Shown: piece by piece, positions 37,701-45,654 of the stretch
Position numbering within the stretch: the first letter of the stretch is position 1
Layout: each line of letters starts with the position of its first letter
Source: Capnocytophaga sp. oral taxon 878
Lineage (GTDB): Bacteria; Bacteroidota; Bacteroidia; Flavobacteriales; Flavobacteriaceae
Reading direction: 5' to 3'
Assembly: GCF_002999135.1 (NCBI RefSeq)
Contig: NZ_CP027229.1
Span: forward strand, 2,393,501-2,457,500
DNA: 64,000 nucleotides
Made by a program: the position numbers and the translations under genes
Notes under the pieces: model-generated
Seen by the model: only the letters and a program-made list of their open reading frames with translations
The model's database searches: none
What the model was told of the DNA's origin: nothing

Positions 37701-39063
37701 AGGAGCAGGAGCAGAAGTACAACGCCCCTTAGCTACAGTGGTTATTGGGGGGTTAGTATCGGCTACCTTCCTCACCCTCTTCGTGCTTCCGTTGCTTTAC
37801 ATCGCTTTCAATAGTACCTTTTCTTGGCGCCGTCCTTCAGCTAAAGTACTCACGATAGTCCTATTGCTTATCAGTCCTATAGCGCTACACGCTCAGCAGT
37901 CTTACTCGCTACAAGAAATAGAGCAAATAGCCCTTAAGAACAATGGAGTGATTAAGGCAGCACAACTCAAGCTACAAGGAGCAAGTGCTAAAGAGCGAAC
38001 CTCTTTTGAATTGGCTAAAACAGACTTTACAGGGCAATACGGGCAGTACAGCAGTGCTGAAAAAGACCTTTCAGTAGGTGTATCACAATCTATTCCTTTG
38101 CCTACAGTATTTGCTGCTCGCAAAAAGCTCTATCAAGCAGAGACACAATTACAACAAGGGCAATTAGCCCTTCAGCAGAATGAACTGAAGCGGCAAGTGC
38201 GCAACGCATATCAGCAATTGCAATATTTGACTTTTAAAGAGGAACAGCTCTTGCAGCTTGATAGTCTCTACAATAATTTTATTCGCATTGCTGAAGTACG
38301 CTATAAAGCAGGGGATACCAAGAAGATAGATATTAACACTGCCCAAGTGAAGAAAGGAGAAATAAGTTTGTTACTTCAACAGAACAAAACTATACAACAA
38401 GCTACCTATCGCAACTTGCGTACGTTAATGCAAACAGAAGAAGCATTTACCATTACCAAGTCGCCCGTGTATGAGCCTTTGTTACTCAGTGAGCCTTCGG
38501 ATGTACAACTCTCTCAGCACCCTTTGGTACAACTCAGCTATCAAGAAGCAAACATAGCTGAGCACAACAAACGTCTAGAGCGTGCCCAAGCCCTGCCCGA
38601 CCTTACATTGGGCTATACCAATCAGTCTCTTATAGGAATGCAAACCATTGGAGGGGTAGAGACCTATACTGATAGAAGTAAACGTTTTCACTTTGCCACC
38701 ATAGGGCTTTCAGTTCCTATTTTTACCGCTACCCGTGCCAAGGTGAAAGCTTATAAATATCAGAAAGAAGCAGCTATAGAAGAAGCCCAACAAACAGAAA
38801 AACAGCTTAAAACTCAATGGATAAATCTGCAAGAGGAATACCAACTGAATTTGCAAAAATATCAGTTTTACAAACAAGAAGCTCTACCCGAAGCCGAGCG
38901 CATTATCCGAGCCAATCAGTTAGGGTATAGCGCAGGTGAAATAAGCTATGTGGAGTACCTTTACACCCTACAGACAGCCGTAGATACCCGCTTAGCATAC
39001 CTTGAGAGTATCGAGGCGCTTAATCAAAAAGTAATAGAAATACAATCCCTTTTAAACCAGTAA
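34732..39063 (+). CDS. CzcA/CusA-type heavy-metal RND pump fused to a TolC-like outer membrane factor
   Basis: 1443 residues. Residues 1 to about 1035 are an HME-RND pump (PDITNNQVQIITSTPTLA, LGAIDFGIIVDGSVIVVEA in the membrane region, two large periplasmic domains). From about 1057 on there is a TolC-family outer membrane factor (YSLQEIEQIALKNNGVIKAA, LKAYKYQKEAAIEEAQQ type helices). Such fusions are known in this phylum. The join has a signal-peptide-like stretch ending IALHAQQ (Ala1054), so the protein may be cut there. It would expel divalent or monovalent heavy metals with proton motive force; the metal cannot be told from sequence. Confidence 0.92.
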   Translation: MLDKIILFSIKNKLFVGFMTLMLIFWGVWSATRLPIDAVPDITNNQVQIITSTPTLASQEVEQLVTFPIEQAIANIPGLEETRSISRFGLSVITAVFSEDMDIYFARQLVNEKLKEAQEQIPQGIGSPELSPVSTGLGEVYQYIIRPTEQSKNKYSAKDLRTMQDWIVARQLYGTKGIAEINSFGGELKQYEVVIDPDRLRAMGVSVSDIFTALEQNNQNTGGAYIDKRPNAYFIRGIGMARSLEDIGNIAVGKHTPPLFIKHVAEVRLGSALRYGALSYNGEVDAVGGVVMMLKGENSHEVVSRIKEKLPTIQQSLPEDVVIEPFLDRTDLVQRAIHTVEKNLLEGALIVIFILVLFLGNLRAGLIVATAIPLSLLFALGMMNLFGVSANLMSLGAIDFGIIVDGSVIVVEAVMHHLAIRKNHQRLTQTQMDEEVFHSASKIRSSAAFGEIIILMVYIPILTLVGVEGKMFRPMAQTVVFAILGALILSLTYIPAMSALLLPKTVSDKRSFAERMISWLYRHYQPLFVRSIRLRGWIIGSTVVLFVLAVGIFSRMGGEFIPQLQEGDFVFECILPPGTSLKQSLETSMQASRLIREFDEVKMVIGKTGSAEIPTDPMPLEASDIVIVLKSQDQWKSGRSYEELGDAIIERLKDIPGVFFEKSQPIQMHFNELMTGVRQDVTIKIFGENMDTLAHYAQRVSQLIQKTEGATAPQVEKVSGLPQINVTYDRVRLANYGLSVQEVNEVLSTAFAGKKAGVVFENERRFDLVVRLDSLHRTGIDDVQHMMVATENGQVPMSQLATIKYELGPAQVSREAGKRRIVIGFNVQGRDVQSVVSDIEQKLKGVKLPTGYYFTYGGQFENLQQATDRLLIAVPVALLLIFFLLYLAFHSIKQSLLIFSAIPMSAIGGVFALLLRGMPFSISAGIGFIALFGVAVLNGIVLIGTFNQLKKEGMTNLLHRVITGTEMRLRPVLMTAMVASLGFLPMALSQGAGAEVQRPLATVVIGGLVSATFLTLFVLPLLYIAFNSTFSWRRPSAKVLTIVLLLISPIALHAQQSYSLQEIEQIALKNNGVIKAAQLKLQGASAKERTSFELAKTDFTGQYGQYSSAEKDLSVGVSQSIPLPTVFAARKKLYQAETQLQQGQLALQQNELKRQVRNAYQQLQYLTFKEEQLLQLDSLYNNFIRIAEVRYKAGDTKKIDINTAQVKKGEISLLLQQNKTIQQATYRNLRTLMQTEEAFTITKSPVYEPLLLSEPSDVQLSQHPLVQLSYQEANIAEHNKRLERAQALPDLTLGYTNQSLIGMQTIGGVETYTDRSKRFHFATIGLSVPIFTATRAKVKAYKYQKEAAIEEAQQTEKQLKTQWINLQEEYQLNLQKYQFYKQEALPEAERIIRANQLGYSAGEISYVEYLYTLQTAVDTRLAYLESIEALNQKVIEIQSLLNQ

Positions 39064-39068
39064 AACAA

Positions 39069-40253
39069 ATGAAAAAATATAGTATAAAAATCGCTTTTAT
39101 CCTTATAGGAATTAGTCTATCAGCCTGCAATGGCACTCCTACAACTACCAATAATCAAAAGCTCGAAGAGCGCGAAGAACACCACGAAGAAGGAGGCAAC
39201 CTCACCACCCTTACCCAAGCTCAAATCCAAACTGTAGATATTCGTTTGGGACATATAGAAGAAAAAGCTCTTGCCGCTACCCTCAAAGCCAATGGAATAC
39301 TGAGCGTGCCTGCCGACCATCAGGCGAAGGTATCGACTGTATATGCGGGGATTATCAAGAGCGTAAAGGTAGAGATAGGCAGTTATGTGCAAAAAGGGCA
39401 AGTAATCGCTACTGTTTCTAACCCAGAATTCTTGCAACAACAACAGCGCTTGCTCACCGTTAATAGTCAGATAGAACTTGCTAAACAAGAACTTGACCGT
39501 CAGCAAACCCTCTATGAAGGTAATGCTGGTACTGGTAAGAACCTACAAGCCGCTACTACTCAGCTACGCACCCTCCGTACCGAAAAAGCTTCACTTGAAG
39601 AACAAATACGCCTAATGGGCTTAAACCCTCAAACACTCACCGATAAGGGAATGCAATCTACTTTGGCGATAGTGGCTCCTATTAGTGGGAATATCAGTGC
39701 GGTATATACTAACAAAGGGGCTTATGTAGATGCCTCCACCCCTATTGTGGAAATCATCGACAACAGTTCGCTGCACCTGCACTTGCAAGTGTATGAGCGA
39801 GACTTGCCTTACATTAAGGTAGGACAACAAGTGCACTTCAACCCTACCAATAACACCTCTCGCGAATATGATGCCCAAGTGTATAACATTGCGGCTTCGT
39901 TTGAAAACGAAAGCAAAAGTATCATTGTACATTGCCACGTAGAGGGTGACAAACAAGGGCTCATCAATGGAATGAATGTAACAGGGGTTATCAGTCTTGA
40001 CAAACAAACGACCCCTGCTGTACCTAACGAGGCTATCGTAGAGGATGCTGGTAAATCCTACATTTTTCTGGTAACCCAAACTTCGGATAAAGAAACCTCT
40101 TTTGAGAAAGTGGAGGTAGTAAAAGGAGCTTCCGAAAGTGGGTATACTGCCATTGCCCCTGTAAAACCTATAGCCCCCGAACAGACTATTGCTACCAAAG
40201 GAGCATTCTTTATCAACGCAACCTTAGTAAATGCTGAAAAAGATAGTGATTAG
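39069..40253 (+). CDS. RND periplasmic adaptor (CzcB/CusB type), lipoprotein
   Basis: 394 residues. Signal peptide with lipobox (LIGISLSAC). A His/Glu-rich start of the mature protein (EEREEHHEEGG) may bind metal. Then the barrel-sandwich domain (VSTVYAGIIKSVKVEIGSYV), an alpha hairpin (LLTVNSQIELAKQELDRQQTLYE) and IVAPISGNISAVYTNKGAYV. It links the pump to the outer membrane channel. It starts 5 nt after the pump gene. Confidence 0.92.
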   Translation: MKKYSIKIAFILIGISLSACNGTPTTTNNQKLEEREEHHEEGGNLTTLTQAQIQTVDIRLGHIEEKALAATLKANGILSVPADHQAKVSTVYAGIIKSVKVEIGSYVQKGQVIATVSNPEFLQQQQRLLTVNSQIELAKQELDRQQTLYEGNAGTGKNLQAATTQLRTLRTEKASLEEQIRLMGLNPQTLTDKGMQSTLAIVAPISGNISAVYTNKGAYVDASTPIVEIIDNSSLHLHLQVYERDLPYIKVGQQVHFNPTNNTSREYDAQVYNIAASFENESKSIIVHCHVEGDKQGLINGMNVTGVISLDKQTTPAVPNEAIVEDAGKSYIFLVTQTSDKETSFEKVEVVKGASESGYTAIAPVKPIAPEQTIATKGAFFINATLVNAEKDSD

Positions 40254-40256
40254 AAT

Positions 40257-40280
40257 TGGTAATGTATCGGATATATTATT
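40257..40280 (+). repeat. 24-bp direct repeat, right copy
   Basis: Begins TGGTAATGTATC; 20 of 24 positions match 34227-34250. This copy is also an imperfect palindrome (GGTAATGTATC against GGATATATTA), as a regulator site might be. Confidence 0.5.
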
Positions 40281-41056
40281 AAAATTTTATTACATTAGAA
40301 ATACAATAAAAATATAAAAGTAAAAAACCACGACTTCGGAGTGTGTTTTAAGCTCCCTGCAAGGGCAAGTGGTTTTGAGGTGCCTACACGCCTAATGCGT
40401 GCCTCAAAACACAACTTGCTCTGTTCCGGTGAACAGAAGATTCTCCCTAAAGGTCAAATTTTAATTAACCATAAGAAAAGAAGATAAATACTACAAGCTC
40501 ATAAAGTGATTTAGGGCATATTAGCAATATATTTAATCACTTACTTACAGAGTTATTTACAATTCTATGTAAAGCTATATGTATATTTGTACATTACTTT
40601 GCATTCACGCATCAAAGCAAGCAAGTATGTACGAAGGTAAAAACGTAATTAGGTAGCTACATAGTTTGAAATTTTTATTCGACAATGGGAGGAAAAGCGG
40701 TATTCGTTTCAAAAAACAATCTGTAAGAAGCGGCATTTTTCTCATATTTGACATTTTTTTTATTCGCTTAAAGGTCGGAATGAGCTGGTTTCGTTTCGAG
40801 TGCCATAAAAGGTCTGTGTTTAGCTTCTACAAGGTTTTTCAAAAAAAATACTACCCGCAGGACAACGGACAAGGGCTGGAGATTTTTTGAAAACCCATCG
40901 GGCTTGACCTTGCAAGAAGCGTTAAGAACACAGAAATACCTTTGCACTCGAACAACGAACCGCCATTACGTGCCTTAAGTGTTTAAAACAGGGAAAATAG
41001 GTAAGTCTTAATAACACTCTTATCTTTGTGAGATAGCTTTTTGTAAGGCAACAAAA
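40281..41056. other. Non-coding or eroded stretch of the island, with cruciform sequence
   Basis: No convincing gene. A 74-codon frame at 40666-40890 has no recognisable domain and I do not call it. At 40366-40418 two arms (CAAGTGGTTTTGAGG and CCTCAAAACACAACTTG) enclose an inner hairpin CACGC-CTAAT-GCGTG. Next to it CTGTTC-CGGT-GAACAG (40421-40436) makes a second hairpin. This layout resembles an oriT or the end of a lost mobilisation gene; both are guesses. A -7-like TACCTTTGC is also present near 40937-40945. Confidence 0.4.
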
Positions 41057-41100
41057 AAATCCATTGACACATCTCTTTTTGAAATATTATCAATGGATTT
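41057..41100 (-). terminator. Hairpin after the integrase gene
   Basis: AAATCCATTGA (41057-41067) and TCAATGGATTT (41090-41100), 22-nt loop, 25 nt past the integrase stop. Confidence 0.6.
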
Positions 41101-41125
41101 CTAATTTTTAAAAGACACTGAGAAG

Positions 41126-42361
41126 CTATCCTATCTTTAAATTCTTTAATCGTTCGGCAGCAATTTCCATATCCTTGCTGATTTTCTCATTGGTGATTTT
41201 AGCATAAATCTGGGTAGTTTTGATATTCTTATGTCCCATCATCTTGCTAACACTTTCCAAGGGAACCCCTTCTGTTAAGAACAGAGTACCAAAGGTATGG
41301 CGTGCCCAGTGAAATGAAATGGGTTTTTCACGAATGATGTTACAATCTTTCATCATCTTTCTGATTAAGAGATTGCAATTAGTGTTGGAGGGTGTAGGAA
41401 ACAATGCCTCTGTACGAGTCGTACCTTCATATTTTTCAATAATTTTCTCGGCTATATCCAACAGACGTACATTACAGGGCACATCAGATTTCTGACGGCG
41501 TTTGATAAGCCATTTGTTGCCGTCAAAGAACGATTGTAAGTGGCTTCTTTTAAGTTGTTTGATATCAATATAAGAGAAGCCTGTAAAGCAACTAAAAACA
41601 AATAGGTCTCGTACTAATTCAGCAGAAGCACTCTTAGGGTGATATTGTAAAAGAGTTTCTACTTCCTCTCTAAGCAAATAGCCTCTATCTTTCTCCTCCA
41701 TAGAACTTATATAATTCTTAAAAGGATTGCGATAGATAATTCCTTTGTCTATGGCTATTTCTACCATTTTACAAAGGGGCATCATATAAACCCATATTGT
41801 GTTGTGAGTAAGACTTTTATTAACTCTAAGATAGAAATCAAAATCGTTGATAAAGTCTTCTGTAAGCTCTTTGAAAGAAATATCACTTCTGCGGTATTTA
41901 TACTGGATAAACTCGCTCAAATGAGTATATACATTCTCATATTTGTTAAGAGTGCTGTAACTTCTAACACCTTTTTCTACCATCAAGGCAAAGCCTTCTT
42001 TGAAATTCTCATAGACTTTTAGCAAGGAATCTTCCATTACTCCTATGCCTAGAAAAGTAGCTTTTAGCTTCTGAGCAGTAACCACTCCCTCGTACTTCAT
42101 CAGTTCCTTGTAATGAGTAATAATACGTGAGCGAATCTCTTCCAGCTTGCGATTAAGTTGGGTAGCTTCTTCTGTTTTACCTGTTACCCTTCCGTACTTC
42201 AAATCCCATTTCTGTGGAAGGATTTCAAGTTTGGTACTAAACTGAGCTACCTGATTGTCAATGGTAATACGCCCCATAATAGCAACCTTACCGTTCTTCT
42301 TTGGGGCATTCTTTTTAAGGCAAAACAATACCTTAAAGGTTGAGCGTTTTACTTTTTTCAT
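41126..42361 (-). CDS. int: Tyrosine recombinase, Bacteroidota conjugative-transposon type
   Basis: 411 residues: an N-terminal arm-binding domain (FKVLFCLKKNAPKKNGKVAI), a SAM-like core-binding domain (about 110-215) and a catalytic domain. Catalytic residues are Lys291 (RRQKSD), His351 and Arg354 (HWARHT), His377 (MMGHKN) and Tyr386 (TQIYAKI). The first catalytic Arg is missing: CFTGFSYID has Ser263 there, as in IntDOT. It most likely integrates the surrounding element at GTANNTTTGC-type sites. Confidence 0.9.
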   Translation of the reverse strand: MKKVKRSTFKVLFCLKKNAPKKNGKVAIMGRITIDNQVAQFSTKLEILPQKWDLKYGRVTGKTEEATQLNRKLEEIRSRIITHYKELMKYEGVVTAQKLKATFLGIGVMEDSLLKVYENFKEGFALMVEKGVRSYSTLNKYENVYTHLSEFIQYKYRRSDISFKELTEDFINDFDFYLRVNKSLTHNTIWVYMMPLCKMVEIAIDKGIIYRNPFKNYISSMEEKDRGYLLREEVETLLQYHPKSASAELVRDLFVFSCFTGFSYIDIKQLKRSHLQSFFDGNKWLIKRRQKSDVPCNVRLLDIAEKIIEKYEGTTRTEALFPTPSNTNCNLLIRKMMKDCNIIREKPISFHWARHTFGTLFLTEGVPLESVSKMMGHKNIKTTQIYAKITNEKISKDMEIAAERLKNLKIG

Positions 42362-42379
42362 ACTCTAATTTTTTAATTT

Positions 42380-42411
42380 GCGAAAGTACTTTTTATCAAG
42401 TTACTGTACAA
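42380..42411 (-). promoter_or_regulatory. Promoter of the integrase gene
   Basis: Minus strand: TTG (42409-42411), 20 nt, TACTTTCGC (42380-42388), one mismatch from the -7 consensus, 18 nt before the ATG. Confidence 0.5.
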
Positions 42412-42441
42412 TATGAAAAAAGGTGTAAAACACTGAAATAT

Positions 42442-42511
42442 AACCTATTAATAAAAAATATTTTTCAGTATGGTAGGTAACGATTTAGAAACCTAATTTT
42501 GAAAAAACCTA
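42442..42511 (+). other. Possible integrase arm-type sites
   Basis: AACCTA occurs at 42442, 42490 and 42506 with an inverted TAGGTA at 42474, between the integrase gene and the right junction. Short direct repeats here could be arm sites; the unit is short and chance is possible. Confidence 0.25.
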
Positions 42512-42593
42512 TCTAAAACATCTAAGACTCTGTCTTCTCTTATCTTCCTGTCAAAAAATTAATCCTCTTTGTATGAGCTAATTACATTATTTT

Positions 42594-42624
42594 TTGTAGT
42601 TTTGCTTTTTATTCGTAATTTTGC
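42594..42624 (+). promoter_or_regulatory. Promoter rebuilt at the right island junction
   Basis: TTG (42594-42596), 19 nt, TAATTTTGC (42616-42624), 17 nt before the ATG at 42642. The -33 part lies inside the putative island and the -7 part is the flanking repeat itself (42615-42635). Confidence 0.65.
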
Positions 42625-42641
42625 CCCAAAATTTGTTACTA

Positions 42642-44864
42642 ATGAAAAAGATTGTACACGTACTTAGCTTCTTGGCTGTTACTACTCTTACTGCACAAAC
42701 CCCTGAGATAGAGGGGACTTATCGTTCGGAACGCCCTGAGGTGGACTTCGAGATACGTATTGCCCCTGAGAATATTGTTGAAGCGCTGATGACTTCGGGG
42801 ACTTATTCTGTTACTAATAATATACTGAAAATCAACTTTTCGAAAGGGAGTATGTTCAAGGTAAGTAAGGCTAAGAGTGATAGCGAGCAGCTGCAAATTA
42901 CTTTTGTGCCTGAAGGGAATACGCCTTTTAGTGCGCGTTTTGTGTATCTTGGTTATGAGAACCAGCAGGGCGAGGTGGAATATGTGAGTATGTATAACAA
43001 GGTGCAAGATGAGGAAGATTATACGGTTGAAATACCCAGAACGGAATATCTGTACTTGGTGAATGCGTATCATCCGGCGGCTGTAGACGACCCTAAGGCG
43101 GCTGTGGTTATAGAAAAATTTGCTATTGGGAAGGGAACTAATGGTTTGAATGTGGCTGTGAACCTTGATAAGGCTGTTAATAATGAGCTTTCATTATTAT
43201 ATAACCCAGAGAAACAGACGCTTACGATTAATGATAGGACAATGTCGTATGAGCCTATTGTTTTTAATAAAGTAACGGCTCCTGACACTAACTTATTGCA
43301 GCCTTTATCATACGAGAAAGTAAGCAACTGGAAACATATTATTCCGTTTCACGAAGAAATAGACATTCCTTTGTATAATCCTAATGCTACTCATAGTCAG
43401 AAGCTAATACAGGTAAAGAGTTTTGCTGAGGTTTGTTCTTTGGCAAACAAGAATAATACGCTTGTGGCTGTTTTTTACCAACCTAAAAGTGCTAATGCGG
43501 CTAAGGAGTTTGAGGAGCTTTTTGAGTGGTATCTTCAAAATGGATTAGATTATAATGAGGAGGAGGAGAAAACGGTGTATAGTTATCAGCCATATCTGGC
43601 TACTAGTGCTGATGCTAAATGGCTTAAGAAGAAGGGGGTTACGGTAGCAAATCAGCTTTTGATATTTACTCCTGAAGGTGAGCTTATCTATAAAGAAGAC
43701 ACGACTCCTGCTGAGGTTAGGGAGCGAGGAGGATTGTCATATAAGCAGGCTTCATTGCTTAGGGCTAGTGTAGTTGCACGCCTTATGGATAAAGTGCTTG
43801 GAAACCCTAAAGCACCTATTGCTGAGGTAGAAAAGGTTTTTAGTAAAATTGCTAATGACTATTTCACTTCACAACTTTATTTACTTGCTGCTAATAAGCC
43901 TAAATCTGTTGAGCTGGATAATGAAGAAGAGGTAGAATCATTGGTAGAGGAACAGATGATGCAATATAGTCCTTACTTTAAAAATATAGAAGGAGTGTAT
44001 CATTTTAAACTTACATCAGAGGCTTTTCTTACGCAATGGAAGCGCCTAGTAGATGCGCACGAAAAGGATACTAAGCTAAATACTGATTTTGCAGCTATAG
44101 CAGCTTTTAATACAGGGAACCTTAATATGTACCAACGTGCTTTTTATTTTTCTGCTCCATACAATGAAACAGACCTTAAGGCAGCTACTTACTTAATTCG
44201 GTTTTTTAAAGAAATAAAAGCTTATAACGAGGGATTGCCAGATAAAGATCTTATGGGACTAACTAAGGGTAGTATTAATGTGTTTCCAAACCAGATGGAG
44301 AGTATATTTACAGACTTATTATCTTCTGACAATGAGCTATACTTTTCTGCGGTAAAAGAAGCGTATGCAGCAGGGGTGCGCTCGGGAATGTTTTCAAATC
44401 TTAGATATATTGAGTTTCTGTATGATAATGATCTTACCCTTGAAGCGGCAAATGCTTTCAGTAATTATTACCAAAGCTTAATGGCTGAAGAAACGCATCT
44501 GATAGCTGGGCTTGATAAAGATTTCTCGAAAAATGATGATGATTATAGCTGGAAGTACTATAAGTTGCGCTTTGCAAATAGGGCTAATAATATTGCTTGG
44601 AAGGTGTATGAGGAGTTGAAAAATAATACTACCTTGCTTAAGGAAGCTTATAAATGGGCACAATCGGCAGTACAGTTGGAGCCTGAGAATCCTTATTATC
44701 TTGATACTCTTGCCCACTTAATGTATGCTAATGGAGATAAACAAAGGGCTATCAGCACTGAAGAGAAGGCAGTGCAGCTATTATCAACCACTGATGATGG
44801 TCATGAAGAGGAGCGTGCCCAAGTGAAGGCAAACCTTGAGAAAATGAAAAGCGGAAATTTGTAA
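42642..44864 (+). CDS. Large secreted protein with thioredoxin-like middle and C-terminal TPRs
   Basis: 740 residues from the ATG at 42642 (the open frame begins slightly earlier with a non-ATG start inside the -7 box). Signal peptide MKKIVHVLSFLAVTTLTAQ. The N-terminal 200 residues are beta-rich. The middle (about 265-370) looks thioredoxin-like (NKNNTLVAVFYQPKSANAAKEF, GVTVANQLLIFTPEGELIYKE) without a CxxC. The C-terminus has a TPR-type segment (AYKWAQSAVQLEPENPYYLDTLAHLMY). It overlaps the next gene by 1 nt. A role in envelope protein quality is a guess. Confidence 0.6.
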   Translation: MKKIVHVLSFLAVTTLTAQTPEIEGTYRSERPEVDFEIRIAPENIVEALMTSGTYSVTNNILKINFSKGSMFKVSKAKSDSEQLQITFVPEGNTPFSARFVYLGYENQQGEVEYVSMYNKVQDEEDYTVEIPRTEYLYLVNAYHPAAVDDPKAAVVIEKFAIGKGTNGLNVAVNLDKAVNNELSLLYNPEKQTLTINDRTMSYEPIVFNKVTAPDTNLLQPLSYEKVSNWKHIIPFHEEIDIPLYNPNATHSQKLIQVKSFAEVCSLANKNNTLVAVFYQPKSANAAKEFEELFEWYLQNGLDYNEEEEKTVYSYQPYLATSADAKWLKKKGVTVANQLLIFTPEGELIYKEDTTPAEVRERGGLSYKQASLLRASVVARLMDKVLGNPKAPIAEVEKVFSKIANDYFTSQLYLLAANKPKSVELDNEEEVESLVEEQMMQYSPYFKNIEGVYHFKLTSEAFLTQWKRLVDAHEKDTKLNTDFAAIAAFNTGNLNMYQRAFYFSAPYNETDLKAATYLIRFFKEIKAYNEGLPDKDLMGLTKGSINVFPNQMESIFTDLLSSDNELYFSAVKEAYAAGVRSGMFSNLRYIEFLYDNDLTLEAANAFSNYYQSLMAEETHLIAGLDKDFSKNDDDYSWKYYKLRFANRANNIAWKVYEELKNNTTLLKEAYKWAQSAVQLEPENPYYLDTLAHLMYANGDKQRAISTEEKAVQLLSTTDDGHEEERAQVKANLEKMKSGNL

Positions 44865-45571
44865 TGTTATTCCGGTTTAAACAATTTGTTATAAAGCAAG
44901 AAGCTGCCGCAATGAAAGTAGGCACCGATGGAGTGCTATTAGGGGCTTGGACACCTCTTTATGCTCCGTCTCGTATTTTGGATGTAGGAGCAGGTACAGG
45001 GTTGCTTTCGCTAATGCTAGCACAGCGGACTACTAATGCAACTATTGAAGCTATAGAGATAGATGAAGCTGCTTACAATGAGTGTTGTGAGAATTTGCAA
45101 AATAGTCCTTGGGCAGAGCGGCTAAAGGCTTACCACACTTCATTTCAAGAATTTCTTTCGGTTGGGAAGTTATATGATCTTATCATTAGTAACCCGCCTT
45201 TTTATACTGCAAATTACAAAGCCCCAGCTGCAGCGCGCCATATAGCCCGCTCGGCTGAGGCTTTGCCTTTTGATATATTACTTGGTGGTGTGAGTAGACT
45301 GCTTGCCTCTACAGGGTATTTTTCAGTAATTATTCCTTATGCTGAAGAAGAGAGTTTTATTCATTTGGCAGCACAGTACGCTCTTTATCCTGTACAAGGA
45401 TTGCGTACGCAGGGCACTCCTGATGCTCCACTAAAACGCAGTCTATTATTATTTAGTAATACTCGTACAATAACTCCCTTTGTCCCGCAAACGCTTACTA
45501 TTGAAATGACTCGGCATAACTATACATTGGCCTACAAAACCCTTACTAAAGAGTTTTATCTTAACTTTTAA
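44864..45571 (+). CDS. TrmN6/YfiC-type tRNA adenine N6-methyltransferase
   Basis: 235 residues. VGTDGVLLGAWTPL, SAM-binding ILDVGAGTGLLSLMLAQR and the N6-adenine motif SNPPFY (about 112-117). The family (YfiC) methylates A37 of tRNA1Val. It overlaps the stop of the previous gene (TAATG). A bidirectional terminator follows. Confidence 0.88.
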   Translation: MLFRFKQFVIKQEAAAMKVGTDGVLLGAWTPLYAPSRILDVGAGTGLLSLMLAQRTTNATIEAIEIDEAAYNECCENLQNSPWAERLKAYHTSFQEFLSVGKLYDLIISNPPFYTANYKAPAAARHIARSAEALPFDILLGGVSRLLASTGYFSVIIPYAEEESFIHLAAQYALYPVQGLRTQGTPDAPLKRSLLLFSNTRTITPFVPQTLTIEMTRHNYTLAYKTLTKEFYLNF

Positions 45572-45591
45572 TTATCATACATTAAAAAAAT

Positions 45592-45620
45592 AAAGGCGAT
45601 ACTGAGAAGTATCGCCTTTT
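45592..45620. terminator. Bidirectional terminator
   Basis: AAAGGCGATACT (45592-45603), loop GAGA, AGTATCGCCTTT (45608-45619), between convergent genes. Confidence 0.93.
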
Positions 45621-45654
45621 AAATTATAAAATAGGTTATAGAATGAACTAAACT

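Larger units (their letters stand above)
34000..42614. mobile_element. Putative integrated metal-efflux element, about 8.6 kb
   Basis: Bounded by the near-identical sites at 34000 and 42615. It contains a DUF6660-like gene, a CzcA-TolC fusion, a CzcB adaptor, an 870-bp stretch with cruciform-forming sequence, and an IntDOT-like tyrosine recombinase at one end reading inward. No transfer, mobilisation or excision gene is recognisable, so it is a small integrative element dependent on helpers, or a remnant. Limits are inferred, not proven. Confidence 0.6.

Noticed and set aside
40666..40890. A 74-codon plus-strand frame in the island
   Set aside because: No recognisable domain or promoter, and the surrounding sequence looks eroded; kept only as part of the non-coding stretch.
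33619..42337. Several minus-strand frames of 90-190 codons opposite the RND pump and other genes
   Set aside because: They lie in shadow frames of well-supported genes and carry no domain of their own.
34000..42614. The island as a complete conjugative transposon or prophage
   Set aside because: No relaxase, transfer, coupling or structural genes are present.
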